Below the pieces are notes generated by a model. It searched no databases and was not told where the DNA came from. It saw only the letters and a list, made by a program, of their open reading frames with translations. From contig NZ_CP107007.1 in the NCBI RefSeq assembly GCF_025725645.1, positions 2,914,001-2,978,000 on the forward strand: 64,000 nucleotides of DNA. The letters are read 5' to 3'. Each line of letters begins with the position of its first letter. Position 1 is the stretch's first letter. Shown here piece after piece: positions 19,984 to 29,700 of this stretch. Source of the DNA: Halomonas sp. GD1P12 (GTDB lineage: Bacteria > Pseudomonadota > Gammaproteobacteria > Pseudomonadales > Halomonadaceae). Both the position numbers and the translations under genes were made by a program.

Positions 19984-20778
19984 TCAAACGTGCGGCGCCA
20001 GCTGCTTGATCAGCGCCTTGTAAAGGCGCGGGCCGGCGGCCATCAGCTGGCCTTCGGGCTTGATCGCGGGCTGGCCCTGCAGGGTGCCGACCAGTGCGCC
20101 CGCTTCTTTCAGAAGCAGCGTGCCGACCTGCAGGTCCTGCTCTTCGAGCCCCAGCACGAAAGCGCTGTCGACGCGCCCGCAGGCGAGCTCGCAAATATCC
20201 AAAAGGCCGCTGCCGGTGGCGATCAGGGTGTCGGTTTGCGGGGCGATGTGCTGCGCCACGCTCAGGTACGCCGGCAGGTGCGCTTCGCGCAGCCAGGACG
20301 GCGGCAGGCTCATCGCCATGCGGGTACCGGGGAGCGCGGTGGACTTGCTCACGCGCATGCGCTTGTCGTTGTGCTGGGCGCCGCTGCCGCGGCTGACGAT
20401 GTACTCGTCGTCGCCAAACGGGGCGATGATGACGGCGTGCTCGGGCCGCCCCTTGATCAGACACACCACTGTGAGTGCAAAGCCTTTACCCGCCACGGAT
20501 ACGTTGGAGTAGCCGTGAAGCGGTTCAATCTTCCAGAGGGTCTCGGCGCCGTCGCCTTCGCCCGCTTTATGCGCGGTGTAGCGACCGGTCACGCCGTGCT
20601 GCGGATAGCCGCGCTCGAGCTGGTGCACGATCGTGGCTTCGGCCTTGCGCGCGGTATCTTCCAACAGGCGCTCGAGGCTGGATTCCTCGTGGGCGTTTTC
20701 GATACGTTCGCGAACGCGTAAGAATTGTTCGGCGGCGCCACGCGCGGCGCGCAGCGCAAACTGGACCATCGGATTCAT
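19984..20778 (-). CDS. suhB: SuhB-like inositol monophosphatase family protein with degenerate catalytic site
   Basis: 264 residues, aligning by eye end to end with E. coli SuhB (MNPMVQFALRAARGA; GYPQHGV; GRVDSAFVLGL; LLLKEAGALVG). The metal-binding motifs are altered. The GEESG region reads GRYTAHK, the DPLDGTTN motif reads EPLHGYSN (about 85-92), and the WDxAAG motif reads EQDLQVG. Phosphatase activity is therefore unlikely. E. coli SuhB also binds NusA and acts in rRNA antitermination without needing catalysis, so that role may be what is kept here. The ATG at 20778 has AAGG at proper spacing; 20784 is an alternative. Confidence 0.88.
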   Translation of the reverse strand: MNPMVQFALRAARGAAEQFLRVRERIENAHEESSLERLLEDTARKAEATIVHQLERGYPQHGVTGRYTAHKAGEGDGAETLWKIEPLHGYSNVSVAGKGFALTVVCLIKGRPEHAVIIAPFGDDEYIVSRGSGAQHNDKRMRVSKSTALPGTRMAMSLPPSWLREAHLPAYLSVAQHIAPQTDTLIATGSGLLDICELACGRVDSAFVLGLEEQDLQVGTLLLKEAGALVGTLQGQPAIKPEGQLMAAGPRLYKALIKQLAPHV

Positions 20779-20956
20779 GATCAAACCTTGTCACAGTGAT
20801 GTTAAAGAACGTTGGGCCGCCCGGATAAAACCAGGTAACGATTCCAGGTAAGGATGGGGGTGGGCGAACCTTTGGCGCGCAATTCTAACAGAGCCCCCTC
20901 GGGCTTGCTATCGACTCATGCTAAACTGCGCGTTTTCATCATTACCGAGCCTTTTC

Positions 20957-21715
20957 ATGCTTGAGCGCATTCGCATCGTTCTTATCGGCACCAGTCATCC
21001 TGGCAACATTGGCGCCGTGGCCCGCGCCATGCACAACATGGGCCTGGCAGATTTACGTCTGGTCGCGCCGCGCTGCGAAGTGATCACTCAGGAGAGCATT
21101 TCGCGCGCCTCCGGCGCGGATCACCTGCTGCACAGCGCCCAGGTGGTCGAGACGCTGGAAGAGGCAGTGGCGGATGCCACTCTGGCCGTAGGCGCCAGCG
21201 CCCGCTCGCGCACCCTCCCCTGGCCGATGCTCACCCCGCGTGAGCTCGGTGGCCGGCTTTCGGGCGAGTGCCGGGCCGACAACGCCCGCGTGGCGCTGGT
21301 ATTCGGCCGCGAGGATAGCGGGCTGACCAACGCCGAGCTTCAGCGCTGCCACGCCCACGTGCACATTCCCACCAACGCGGAGTTCAGCTCGCTGAACCTG
21401 GCGGCGGCGGTGCAGGTCGTGGCCTACGAGTGCCGCCTGGCCTGGCTCGACGGCAAGCCAAGCGCCTGCCCCCAGAATGAGGCTGAGCTGGATACCGAGA
21501 CCGAGCTCGCCACCCACGAGGAGCTCGAGCGCTACTTCGAGCACCTGGAGCGCACGCTGATCGCAATCGACTTTCACGACCCGGCCAAGCCGCGCCAGCT
21601 GATGGCCAGGCTTCGAAGGCTCTACCTGCGCGCCCGGGTCGAGAAGATGGAGATGGGCATCCTGCGCGGCGTGCTCACCGCGACAGAAAAAGCGGCCGCT
21701 GACAAGGCGCGCTAA
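20957..21715 (+). CDS. trmJ: tRNA (cytidine/uridine-2'-O-)-methyltransferase TrmJ
   Basis: 252 residues of the SpoU/TrmH knotted methyltransferase superfamily. TrmJ 2'-O-methylates position 32 of tRNA. The three SPOUT motifs are visible: [18 protein letters not shown] (about 13-30), [17 protein letters not shown] (about 114-130) and [19 protein letters not shown] (about 141-159). A C-terminal helical dimerisation tail follows. ATG 20957 gives the family N-terminus. It is divergent from suhB and upstream of cysE, as in Pseudomonas. Confidence 0.95.
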   Translation: MLERIRIVLIGTSHPGNIGAVARAMHNMGLADLRLVAPRCEVITQESISRASGADHLLHSAQVVETLEEAVADATLAVGASARSRTLPWPMLTPRELGGRLSGECRADNARVALVFGREDSGLTNAELQRCHAHVHIPTNAEFSSLNLAAAVQVVAYECRLAWLDGKPSACPQNEAELDTETELATHEELERYFEHLERTLIAIDFHDPAKPRQLMARLRRLYLRARVEKMEMGILRGVLTATEKAAADKAR

Positions 21716-21795
21716 ACTACCTGTCAGACTCGAATTCGAATGCGGCTACGTTAGAGCTCGAAGCGCCGCGCCGTCGCCAGGACGAAGGACCCTAC

Positions 21796-22656
21796 ATGTT
21801 TGAACGTTTGCGTGAAGATATTAACAGCGTGTTCGACCGCGACCCGGCGGCGCGCAACTTCCTCGAAGTGCTGACCAACTACCCAGGGCTTCACGCGCTG
21901 CTGCTACACCGTGGCGCCCACTGGCTCTGGAAGAAGAACCTCAAGTGGTTGGCGCGCAGCATTTCGACCTTCGGGCGCTGGCTCACCGGTATCGAGATTC
22001 ATCCGGGGGCGACCATCGGGCGGCGCTTTTTCATCGACCACGGCATGGGCGTGGTGATCGGCGAGACGGCCACGGTCGGCGATAACGTCACTCTGTATCA
22101 GGGTGTAACCCTGGGCGGCACCAGCTGGAACAAGGGCAAGCGCCACCCGACCCTGGGCGACGGCGTGATCGTCGGGGCCGGTGCGAAAATTCTGGGCCCG
22201 TTCACCGTCGGCGCCGGGGCGAAGGTGGGCTCCAACGCGGTGGTCACCAAGGAGGTGCCCGCCGGCGCCACGGTCGTAGGCATTCCCGGCAAGGTCGTCC
22301 AGCGCCCGGACCCGGACGTCGAAGCGGCACTCGAGGTCGACCCGGCCCGGCGCGAGGCGATCTGCCAGAAATTCGGCTTCGATGCTTATGGCGTGAGCCA
22401 GGACATGCCCGACCCCGTCGCCCGCTCGATGCAGGCGATGCTCGATCACATGCACGCCGTCGACGGACGCCTGGAGCGCATGTGCGCCACCCTCAAAAAG
22501 CTCGATGCCGGCTACCGCGAGGGAAAGCTCCCCGAACTCAACAGCGACGACTTCGCCGACGTGCTCGACGAGCCCACCCCGGGCTGTGAAAGCGTCGACG
22601 CCGCCCATACGCGCGCACGTTCGAACAGTCCAGAGAGCGAAACGCCCCGGCACTGA
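21796..22656 (+). CDS. cysE: Serine O-acetyltransferase
   Basis: 286 residues. SAT makes O-acetylserine from serine and acetyl-CoA, the carbon skeleton for cysteine. It is the short EpsC-type form without the long E. coli N-terminal domain, but has the left-handed β-helix: [20 protein letters not shown] (about 63-82), [20 protein letters not shown] and [20 protein letters not shown]. The catalytic His sits in FIDHGMG. The C-terminal tail after GIPGKVV is long, charged and probably flexible. The place next to iscR-iscS links cysteine supply to sulfur mobilisation. Confidence 0.95.
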   Translation: MFERLREDINSVFDRDPAARNFLEVLTNYPGLHALLLHRGAHWLWKKNLKWLARSISTFGRWLTGIEIHPGATIGRRFFIDHGMGVVIGETATVGDNVTLYQGVTLGGTSWNKGKRHPTLGDGVIVGAGAKILGPFTVGAGAKVGSNAVVTKEVPAGATVVGIPGKVVQRPDPDVEAALEVDPARREAICQKFGFDAYGVSQDMPDPVARSMQAMLDHMHAVDGRLERMCATLKKLDAGYREGKLPELNSDDFADVLDEPTPGCESVDAAHTRARSNSPESETPRH

Positions 22657-22710
22657 CTCGACCGCCCGTTGATCCGACCGCGCCAGGCGGCGCGGGCCAT
22701 GCGCGCCACA

Positions 22711-22735
22711 ATAGTTGACCAAAGTACTCGGGATT
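22711..22735 (+). promoter_or_regulatory. IscR type 1 binding site
   Basis: ATAGTTGACC followed by AAAGTACTCGGGATT closely matches the E. coli type 1 IscR site in front of iscR. It overlaps the -35 element of the iscR promoter, as expected for repression by the [2Fe-2S] form. Confidence 0.8.
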
Positions 22736-22744
22736 TCCCATAAT
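22715..22744 (+). promoter_or_regulatory. iscR promoter
   Basis: TTGACC (22715-22720) and CATAAT (22739-22744) are separated by 18 nt and lie 48 nt upstream of the iscR ATG. The IscR site covers the -35 box. Confidence 0.65.
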
Positions 22745-22792
22745 GGTCCCACACTTTCGTCCGTGCGCTCATGACCAGCACCGGGATACCCT

Positions 22793-23260
22793 ATGCGTTT
22801 GACCACCAAAGGCCGTTACGCCGTGACGGCGATGCTCGATCTGGCGCTGCACGCCGAGCAGGGCCCGACGTGTTTGAACGATATTTCCAAACGTCAGGAA
22901 ATTTCGCTTTCCTATCTCGAGCAGCTCTTTGCCAGGCTGCGCCGGGCGGGGCTGGTCAAGAGCGTACGTGGCCCCGGCGGTGGCTACCTGCTGGCCCGCG
23001 GGCTCGACGACATCAGCGTGTCTCAGGTGATCGATGCAGTCGACGAGCGTGTCGACGCTACGCGCTGCCAGGGCATGTCGGATTGCCAACAGGGCGATAT
23101 CTGCTTAACTCACTATCTATGGTGCGAGCTCTCCAACCAGATTCGTCAGTTTCTCGATGACGTCACTCTGGCAAAGCTCGCCAGGCGCCCGGACGTGCTG
23201 CAAACGGCCACCCGTCAGCGCCACCGCGTCGATGCGAGCATTCTCGCCTCGTCGCAATGA
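22793..23260 (+). CDS. iscR: Fe-S cluster assembly transcriptional regulator IscR
   Basis: 155 residues of the Rrf2 family. N-terminal winged helix ([41 protein letters not shown]) and the cluster-binding Cys/His set in [16 protein letters not shown] (about 93-108), equivalent to C92, C98, C104 and H107 of E. coli. It senses [2Fe-2S] and represses its own operon. It overlaps the proposed iscS start by 4 nt. Confidence 0.96.
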   Translation: MRLTTKGRYAVTAMLDLALHAEQGPTCLNDISKRQEISLSYLEQLFARLRRAGLVKSVRGPGGGYLLARGLDDISVSQVIDAVDERVDATRCQGMSDCQQGDICLTHYLWCELSNQIRQFLDDVTLAKLARRPDVLQTATRQRHRVDASILASSQ

Positions 23261-24477
23261 CCGCCCTTTTACCATTTGATGAGCCGCTGGACACCATGCC
23301 GACAACCTCCGCTCCCCCGCTCCCCGTTTATCTGGACTACGCCGCCACCACGCCGGTGGACGAGCGCGTGGCCGCGGTCATGCAGCGCTATCTGACGGTG
23401 GATCAGCTGTTCGCCAACCCGGCCTCGCGTAGCCACATGCTTGGCTGGCAGGCAGAGCAGGCCGTCGAGCAGGCGCGCCGCCAGGTCGCCGATGCGATCA
23501 ACGCCGACCCGCGGGAAATCGTCTGGACCAGCGGCGCTACCGAAGCCGACAACCTGGCGCTGACCGGCTTCATGCGCGCCAATCGCGAACGCGGCATGCA
23601 CCTGGTGACCTCCACCATCGAGCACAAGGCAGTGGTGGATACCGCCAGAGCGCTCGAAAGCGAGGGTTTCGAGGTCACCTGGCTCACGCCGGGGCCGGAT
23701 GGCCGCGTTACCCCCGAGCAGCTTGAAAGCGCGCTTCGCGACGACACCACGCTGGTATCGTTGATGGCGGTCAACAACGAGCTTGGCACCGTCAACGACC
23801 TCAAGGCGCTGGCTGACACCGCCCACGGCTTCGGCGCGGCGTTTCACACCGACGCCGCTCAGGCGGTGGGGCGAATCGAGCTTGACGTGGCCGCCCAGCA
23901 GGTGGATTTGATGTCGCTATCGGCGCACAAGGCCTACGGGCCGAAGGGAATCGGCGCGCTTTATGTGAAACGCCACCCGGATATTCGTGTCGAAGCCTTG
24001 ATTCACGGCGGCGGCCACGAACGCGGCATGCGCTCCGGCACCCTCCCCACTCATCAGATTGCGGGCATGGGCGAGGCGTTTGCGCTGATGAACGAGGTCG
24101 GCGAGGCTGACCGCGCCCATATCGACGCGCTCAAGGCGCGCTTCATGGCCGGGCTTGCCGATATCGGCGGCGTGCACGTCAACTCGCCAACCAAACATAG
24201 CGTGGCGAGCATCGTCAACGTGGCGTTCGAAGGCGTGGACGGCGAGGCGCTGTTAATGGCGCTGCGCGATGTGGCGGTATCGACGGGTTCGGCGTGCAAC
24301 TCGGCAAGTGTAGAGCCCTCTTATGTGCTGCTGAATATTGGCGTGCCGCGGGCGCTGGCCCACTCGTCGCTGCGTTTTAGCTTTGGGCGCTTTACCACCG
24401 AACACGATATCGATCACGCGCTCGGTCTGATGCGTCACGCGCTTGGCGGGCTTCGCACCCCGCAAGCCTCGAACTGA
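23257..24477 (+). CDS. iscS: Cysteine desulfurase IscS, short C-terminus
   Basis: 406 residues from ATG 23257, or 393 from ATG 23296. PLP enzyme that takes sulfur from cysteine as a persulfide. The PLP lysine is in [18 protein letters not shown] and the active-site cysteine in [17 protein letters not shown]. The core is close to E. coli IscS, but it ends [10 protein letters not shown] and lacks about the last 20 residues, the tail through which E. coli IscS binds IscU. An extra 17-residue N-terminus precedes [13 protein letters not shown]. No iscU follows. Confidence 0.94.
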   Translation: MTALLPFDEPLDTMPTTSAPPLPVYLDYAATTPVDERVAAVMQRYLTVDQLFANPASRSHMLGWQAEQAVEQARRQVADAINADPREIVWTSGATEADNLALTGFMRANRERGMHLVTSTIEHKAVVDTARALESEGFEVTWLTPGPDGRVTPEQLESALRDDTTLVSLMAVNNELGTVNDLKALADTAHGFGAAFHTDAAQAVGRIELDVAAQQVDLMSLSAHKAYGPKGIGALYVKRHPDIRVEALIHGGGHERGMRSGTLPTHQIAGMGEAFALMNEVGEADRAHIDALKARFMAGLADIGGVHVNSPTKHSVASIVNVAFEGVDGEALLMALRDVAVSTGSACNSASVEPSYVLLNIGVPRALAHSSLRFSFGRFTTEHDIDHALGLMRHALGGLRTPQASN

Positions 24478-24527
24478 TCTTCATCGGACGGCTCTACTCA
24501 AGACCGACACTTTCAAGGAGCATGCCA

Positions 24528-24854
24528 ATGGCAACCCTCACGATTACGCCCAACGCCGCCAAACAGATCCGTCACGTGCTGGACGAGCGTGGTCAGGGGC
24601 TTGGCCTTCGCGTCGCCGTCAAGCCCAGCGGCTGCTCGGGCTACAGCTACGTGCTGGACTTCGCCGATGAAGCGAAAGCGGACGAAGTCCGTTTTGAAGA
24701 GCACGGTGCCTGCGTGTTCGTCGACCCTGAAGCGCTTGCGATGCTCAACGGCAGCGAAGTCGATTACGTCAGCGAAGGGCTCAATCGCTACTTTCGCTTC
24801 AACAACCCCAACGTCAAGGACGAGTGCGGCTGCGGCGAGAGCTTCACCGTTTAG
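24528..24854 (+). CDS. iscA: A-type Fe-S carrier IscA
   Basis: 108 residues. The three A-type cysteines are present: one in [14 protein letters not shown] (about 36) and two in [10 protein letters not shown] near the C-terminus. The [15 protein letters not shown] ending is IscA-like rather than ErpA- or SufA-like. The AAGGAG ribosome site selects ATG 24528, not the ATG at 24522. It follows iscS directly; the iscU gene normally found between is absent. Confidence 0.94.
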   Translation: MATLTITPNAAKQIRHVLDERGQGLGLRVAVKPSGCSGYSYVLDFADEAKADEVRFEEHGACVFVDPEALAMLNGSEVDYVSEGLNRYFRFNNPNVKDECGCGESFTV

Positions 24855-24886
24855 CCGAATCGGTATTCATCCCCGGTGGGAGGCGC

Positions 24887-24892
24887 TATAAT
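24887..24892 (+). promoter_or_regulatory. Candidate -10 element of an ndk promoter
   Basis: A perfect TATAAT lies 105 nt upstream of ndk in the iscA-ndk gap. The matching -35 (TATTCA at 24864-24869, 17-nt spacing) is poor, so this is tentative. Confidence 0.35.
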
Positions 24893-24997
24893 CGCGCCCA
24901 CTTTGCCGGGCGGGCGCCGTACCGGCTTTTGATCACCTTGTGCGCCGCTTCGCAAGAAGCGGCACTTTCTGTTTTAGACCCCCAAAGGAGTTACACC

Positions 24998-25423
24998 ATG
25001 GCGACTGAACGCACTCTGTCCATCATCAAGCCCGACGCCGTTGCCAAGAACGCGATCGGCGAGATCATCGCCCGTTTCGAAAAGGCCGGCCTCAAGGTCG
25101 TAGCCGCCAAAATGCAGCACCTTAGTGAGGAGAAAGCCGGCGGTTTCTACGCCGAGCACAAGGAGCGCCCGTTCTTCAAGGATCTGGTCGGCTTCATGAC
25201 CTCCGGGCCGGTCGTGGTACAGGTACTCGAAGGTGAAGGCGCGATCGCCAAAAACCGTGACCTGATGGGCGCGACCAACCCGAAAGAAGCCGAAGCCGGC
25301 ACCATCCGCGCCGATTTCGCTGAAACCATCGATGCCAACGCCGTTCACGGCTCCGACTCTGCCGAGAGTGCCGAGCGCGAGATCGCCTACTTCTTCGGCA
25401 ACGACGAGATCTGCCCGCGCTAA
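24998..25423 (+). CDS. ndk: Nucleoside diphosphate kinase
   Basis: 141 residues, standard Ndk length. It transfers the γ-phosphate between nucleoside triphosphates and diphosphates through a phosphohistidine. The active-site His lies in [12 protein letters not shown] (about 117), and [12 protein letters not shown] opens the fold. ATG 24998 follows AAAGGAG. The ndk-rlmN-pilF order is conserved in gammaproteobacteria. Confidence 0.97.
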   Translation: MATERTLSIIKPDAVAKNAIGEIIARFEKAGLKVVAAKMQHLSEEKAGGFYAEHKERPFFKDLVGFMTSGPVVVQVLEGEGAIAKNRDLMGATNPKEAEAGTIRADFAETIDANAVHGSDSAESAEREIAYFFGNDEICPR

Positions 25424-25458
25424 GAGCGCCGACTCGAACCGCGTTGCTGGCCATTTTC

Positions 25459-25482
25459 GCGGGGGCTCGCCCCCGCCCTTTC
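25459..25482 (+). terminator. GC hairpin downstream of ndk
   Basis: GCGGGGGC (25459-25466) pairs with GCCCCCGC (25469-25476) and is followed by CCTTTCC. The T-run is weak, so it is perhaps a leaky terminator or a 3'-end stabiliser. Confidence 0.45.
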
Positions 25483-25495
25483 CAAGCGCTGAGCC

Positions 25496-26680
25496 ATGAC
25501 CACCACCGTAGCCCAACACACGCCCGAGGCGAACGCCGCCACTCAATCCACGCCAAGCGACTCGACCGCCCCGGCACGGGAAAACCTGCTGGGGCTTTCG
25601 CGCGCGCAGATGGAGGCGTTTTTCCTCTCCATCGGCGAGAAGAAATTTCGCGCCGCCCAGTTGATGAAGTGGATTCACCAGGAAGGCATCGATGACTTTT
25701 CCGCGATGACCAACCTCTCCAAGGCGCTGCGTGAAAAGCTCGCCAAGGTGGCGGAAATCCGCGGGCCGGCGGTGGTCTACGAAGGCACCTCCTCGGACGG
25801 TACCCGCAAGTGGGTACTCGAGGTGGAAGACGGCAGCTACGTGGAAACGGTCTTGATCCCGGCGGAAAACGGCAAGCGGCGCACGCTCTGCGTGTCGTCG
25901 CAGGTGGGCTGTTCGCTGGACTGCAGCTTCTGCTCCACGGGCAAGCAGGGCTTTCAGCGCAACCTCACCGCCGCCGAGATCATCGGCCAGGTGTGGGTCG
26001 CGCAAAGAAGCGTCGGCCCGCGCCGCGATACCGCCAATCGTCCGGTGACCAACGTGGTCATGATGGGCATGGGCGAGCCGCTTTTAAACTTCGACAACGT
26101 CGTGCCGGCGATGAAGCTGATGCTCGACGACAGCGGCTACGGGCTTTCCAAGCGCCGGGTGACGCTCTCGACCTCCGGCGTGGTCCCGATGCTCGACAAA
26201 CTCGGCGACGAGATCGACGTAAGCCTGGCGATTTCGCTGCACGCAGCGACCGACGAGCTTCGAAACGAACTGGTGCCGATCAACCGCAAGTACAACATCC
26301 GCTCGCTTCTGGACGCCTGCCATCGGTATCTCGCTAAGTGCCCGGAGAACCGGCAGGTCACCATTGAGTACACCCTGATCAAGGATGTGAACGATCAGCA
26401 GGAGCACGCCGAGCAGCTCGCCGCGCTTTTGAAAGAGCTCGCTTGCAAGATCAACCTGATCCCGTTCAATCCGTTCCCGAATTCCGGCTACGAGAAGCCG
26501 TCTCGTAACCAGGTCATGCGCTTTCAGCAGTGGCTTTATGATCTTGGCTACAACGCCACCGTGCGCATGACCCGCGGCGACGACATCGATGCCGCCTGTG
26601 GGCAGCTGGTGGGTCGCGTGAAAGACCGCACCAAGCGCAGCGCACGCTACATTCAGTCGGTCCAGCTCGACGCCGACTAA
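25496..26680 (+). CDS. rlmN: Dual-specificity rRNA/tRNA (adenine-C2) methyltransferase RlmN
   Basis: 394 residues. A radical-SAM enzyme that methylates A2503 of 23S rRNA and A37 of some tRNAs. The [4Fe-4S] motif CSLDCSFC is at about 139-146. The methyl-carrying cysteines are the one in [11 protein letters not shown] near the C-terminus and the usual partner in the core. [12 protein letters not shown] is the SAM-binding region. A Thr/Ala-rich N-terminal extension of about 28 residues precedes the conserved [13 protein letters not shown]. Confidence 0.96.
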   Translation: MTTTVAQHTPEANAATQSTPSDSTAPARENLLGLSRAQMEAFFLSIGEKKFRAAQLMKWIHQEGIDDFSAMTNLSKALREKLAKVAEIRGPAVVYEGTSSDGTRKWVLEVEDGSYVETVLIPAENGKRRTLCVSSQVGCSLDCSFCSTGKQGFQRNLTAAEIIGQVWVAQRSVGPRRDTANRPVTNVVMMGMGEPLLNFDNVVPAMKLMLDDSGYGLSKRRVTLSTSGVVPMLDKLGDEIDVSLAISLHAATDELRNELVPINRKYNIRSLLDACHRYLAKCPENRQVTIEYTLIKDVNDQQEHAEQLAALLKELACKINLIPFNPFPNSGYEKPSRNQVMRFQQWLYDLGYNATVRMTRGDDIDAACGQLVGRVKDRTKRSARYIQSVQLDAD

Positions 26681-26833
26681 CGCGCCTTGACTTCCGTTTC
26701 ACACAGCGCTTTGATGAACCCTGTTTTAACCCGGCATAATGACGCAATTACTGCCCGGGCCCGGCGAAAGCCGCCGTTTTATCAAGGACCGGCGCCCATG
26801 GCGGCGGGTTAATATTCACTCACGAGGGCGACC

Positions 26834-27580
26834 ATGATTGGCTACGGTAGGCGCACCACCTTCCTTCGAGTACCGGCGCTGTCCATTATAATGGGCAGCA
26901 TGATACTCGCCGGGTGCGCCACGCAAGGCCCCAGCCCCTCGTCGCAAACCGGTCAGGACGCCGCCGACGCTTACAGCCAGCTGGGCGTGGCCTATCTGGA
27001 GCGCGGCAACCTGTCCCGGGCGCTCAACGCGCTCGACCGCGCCATCGAAATCGACCCCCGCCACGCCGAGGCGCTTCAAGGCATGGCGCTTGTGTATCAG
27101 CAGCAGGGCGAAACTCAGCTGGCCACCCGCTATTTTGAAGAGGCCGTCAGCGCCGCCCCCTCCTTTACTCGCGCGCGTAACAACTACGCGGCGTTCTTGT
27201 ATCAGCAGGGCCAGTACCGTCAGGCCTGCGAACAGCTGGAAATCGCATCGACCGATGCCCAGTACGCCAACCGCGCCCAGCTTTTCACCAACCTGGGGCA
27301 GTGCTACATGGCGCTCGACGATGTCAGCCGCGCGCGCGAGCGCTTCGTGCGCGCCCAGAGTATCGACCCGCGGAGTCCGCGCGGGTATTTGATGTTAGCC
27401 GAACTGGAAGTTTCTCAGGGCAATTTCGAGCGCGCCTGGGCGCCGCTGCAAAGTTATCTGCAGCTGGCAGGCCCGGACCGGCAGGCACTGACGTTGGCCG
27501 CCTCTGTTGCCCGCGCTCGGGGCGACGAACAGGCCGCCGCCGAGTATCAGCGTCAGTCGATGGCCGCAAGCGCCCCCTGA
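26834..27580 (+). CDS. pilF: Type IV pilus biogenesis lipoprotein PilF
   Basis: 248 residues. A lipobox LAGC (Cys about 28) follows a hydrophobic signal. The mature part is a row of TPRs: SQLGVAYLERGNLSRALNAL, GMALVYQQQGETQLATRYF, FTNLGQCYMALDDVSRARE and later repeats. PilF/PilW pilotins help PilQ secretin assembly in the outer membrane. The gene order rlmN-pilF-rodZ matches Pseudomonas. The CDS is followed by rodZ after 28 nt. Confidence 0.9.
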   Translation: MIGYGRRTTFLRVPALSIIMGSMILAGCATQGPSPSSQTGQDAADAYSQLGVAYLERGNLSRALNALDRAIEIDPRHAEALQGMALVYQQQGETQLATRYFEEAVSAAPSFTRARNNYAAFLYQQGQYRQACEQLEIASTDAQYANRAQLFTNLGQCYMALDDVSRARERFVRAQSIDPRSPRGYLMLAELEVSQGNFERAWAPLQSYLQLAGPDRQALTLAASVARARGDEQAAAEYQRQSMAASAP

Positions 27581-27608
27581 TCACCTAATTATTGAAGGAT
27601 GCTCAGCC

Positions 27609-28526
27609 ATGAGCGACATGCATTTACACGAGAATACCGCGACCACCACCGCCTCACCCGGCGAGCTCTTGAGCCGTCAGCGTGAACAGCTCGGCGTGGC
27701 GCTCTCCGACGCCGCCCGGGCGCTCAATTTGCGCCCGGCCGTGGTCGAAGGCCTGGAGCGCGACCAGTACGACGAAATTCCCGTGGCCGCTTATCGCCGC
27801 GGCTATCTGCGCGCCTACGCCAAGTATCTGGGCATGGACGAACACCTGGTGCTCGACGCTTACAAGGCACGCTTTGGCACTGCCGAGGCCGAGCGCAAGG
27901 TGGCGCCGGTCACGACCTCGCGCCCGCCTTCGCGCGTCGGCGCCTGGCTTTTCAAGCTGGTCACGCTATTGGTGATCGCCGGGTTGATCGGCGTGACGGT
28001 GATGTGGTGGCAAAGCCGCGGCGGCAGCGAGCCGCCGAGTATGGGAGCGGCCCCCTCCGCCGAAGAGCAGAGCCAGCTCGACGCCGCCAATCAGAACGCA
28101 GCGCTGCCCGATACGCCGGTCTCCGCCCCGGCCCCCTCTGATGCGGCCACCGGCCAGGCCGGTGGCACCGACGTCAACGACAGCGCCGCGCTGGAGGCCG
28201 CCGCCGAGCCCGAGCCGGTAGAACTTTCCGAGACCGCCATCGACGCCGCGCTTGCGCTGGTCGAGGCGCAAAACCAGGGCGATGCCAATACCCTCGAGCT
28301 GAGCTTCGCCGAGCAGTCCTGGACCGAAATTTTCGATGCCAACAACCAGCGCGTGTTCGTGGGCCTGCAAACGCCGGGCACCACGGCAACGGTTGAAGGC
28401 GAGCCGCCTTTTCGACTCACCATTGGTAACGCGACCGGCGTGACGCTTGACTACATGGGCGAATCCGTCGATCTCGCTCAGCGCGCCGGTGCCAATAACG
28501 TTGCCCGCTTTACTCTAGGAGAGTGA
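27609..28526 (+). CDS. rodZ: Cytoskeletal regulator RodZ
   Basis: 305 residues. Domains in order: N-terminal cytoplasmic HTH_25 (about 16-85, with [19 protein letters not shown]), one membrane helix (about 110-132, [21 protein letters not shown]), an Ala/Pro/Glu-rich periplasmic linker and a C-terminal DUF4115 domain ([19 protein letters not shown]). RodZ links MreB to the cell-wall machinery. AAGGATG lies before ATG 27609. Its end overlaps a possible alternative ispG start. Confidence 0.93.
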   Translation: MSDMHLHENTATTTASPGELLSRQREQLGVALSDAARALNLRPAVVEGLERDQYDEIPVAAYRRGYLRAYAKYLGMDEHLVLDAYKARFGTAEAERKVAPVTTSRPPSRVGAWLFKLVTLLVIAGLIGVTVMWWQSRGGSEPPSMGAAPSAEEQSQLDAANQNAALPDTPVSAPAPSDAATGQAGGTDVNDSAALEAAAEPEPVELSETAIDAALALVEAQNQGDANTLELSFAEQSWTEIFDANNQRVFVGLQTPGTTATVEGEPPFRLTIGNATGVTLDYMGESVDLAQRAGANNVARFTLGE

Positions 28527-28534
28527 TCCGTCCC

Positions 28535-29650
28535 ATGCACGCCCCTTCTCCAATCAAGCGCCGCCCTTCCCGTCAGATTCACGTCGGCAAGGTCGCGGTC
28601 GGCGGCGATGCCCCCATCGCCGTACAGAGCATGACCAACACCAACACGCTGGATGTCGACGCCACCGTCGGCCAGATCCAGCAGTTGGAAAAGGCCGGTG
28701 CCGATATCGTGCGCGTCTCGGTGCCGGACATGGACGCCGCCGAGGCGTTCGGGCGCATCAAGCAACGCGTTGACGTGCCGCTGGTCGCGGACATCCACTT
28801 CGACTACAAGATCGCGCTGCGCGTGGCCGAACTCGGCGTTGATTGCCTGCGCATCAACCCGGGCAACATTGGCCGCGAGGACCGCGTCAAGGCGGTGGTC
28901 AACGCCGCCCGCGATCACGGCATTCCGATTCGCATCGGCGTCAACGCAGGTTCGCTCGAAAAGGATCTGCAGAAGAAGTACGGCGAGCCGACCCCGGCGG
29001 CGCTGGTGGAATCCGCCATGCGCCATATCGACTACCTCGACCGGCTCGACTTCCAGGAGTTCAAGGTCAGCGTTAAGGCCTCGGACGTGTTCATGGCGGT
29101 CGCCGCCTACCGTGATCTCGCCGCGCGCATCGAGCAGCCGCTGCACCTGGGGATCACCGAGGCGGGCGGGCTGCGTTCGGGCACGGTAAAATCCTCGATC
29201 GGCCTCGGGATGCTGTTGATGGACGGCATCGGCGACACCATTCGCGTGTCGCTGGCCGCCGACCCGGTCGAGGAGATCAAGGTCGGTTTCGACATGCTCA
29301 AGAGTCTGAAGCTGCGTGCCAAGGGCATCAACTTCATCGCCTGCCCGAGCTGCTCGCGTCAGAACTTCGACGTCATCGACACCATGAACCAGCTCGAAGA
29401 GCGTTTGGAAGACGTCATGACGCCGCTCGACGTCTCAGTGATCGGCTGCGTGGTCAACGGCCCGGGCGAAGCCAAGGAGACCGATATCGGCCTGACCGGC
29501 GGCTCACCGGCGAATCTGGTCTACATCGACGGTAAGCCCGCGAGCAAGCTTCGCAACGAGCACCTGGTCGACGACCTGGAAGCCCTGATTCGCGAAAAGG
29601 TTCGCCTCAAACAGCAGCAGCAAGACGCCGTTATCACCAAAAGCGTATAA
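28535..29650 (+). CDS. ispG: 4-hydroxy-3-methylbut-2-enyl diphosphate synthase
   Basis: 371 residues, same as E. coli IspG (372). It acts at the penultimate step of the MEP isoprenoid pathway. The [4Fe-4S] ligands are in [11 protein letters not shown] and [10 protein letters not shown]. The N-terminal TIM barrel has [11 protein letters not shown] choose ATG 28535, about 11 nt after GGAGAG; an in-frame GTG at 28523 overlaps the rodZ stop. Confidence 0.96.
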   Translation: MHAPSPIKRRPSRQIHVGKVAVGGDAPIAVQSMTNTNTLDVDATVGQIQQLEKAGADIVRVSVPDMDAAEAFGRIKQRVDVPLVADIHFDYKIALRVAELGVDCLRINPGNIGREDRVKAVVNAARDHGIPIRIGVNAGSLEKDLQKKYGEPTPAALVESAMRHIDYLDRLDFQEFKVSVKASDVFMAVAAYRDLAARIEQPLHLGITEAGGLRSGTVKSSIGLGMLLMDGIGDTIRVSLAADPVEEIKVGFDMLKSLKLRAKGINFIACPSCSRQNFDVIDTMNQLEERLEDVMTPLDVSVIGCVVNGPGEAKETDIGLTGGSPANLVYIDGKPASKLRNEHLVDDLEALIREKVRLKQQQQDAVITKSV

Positions 29651-29700
29651 CGTCGCGCAAGACGGGAAGCCTGGCTTTTCGTGCTTACAAGGAGTTTTCA

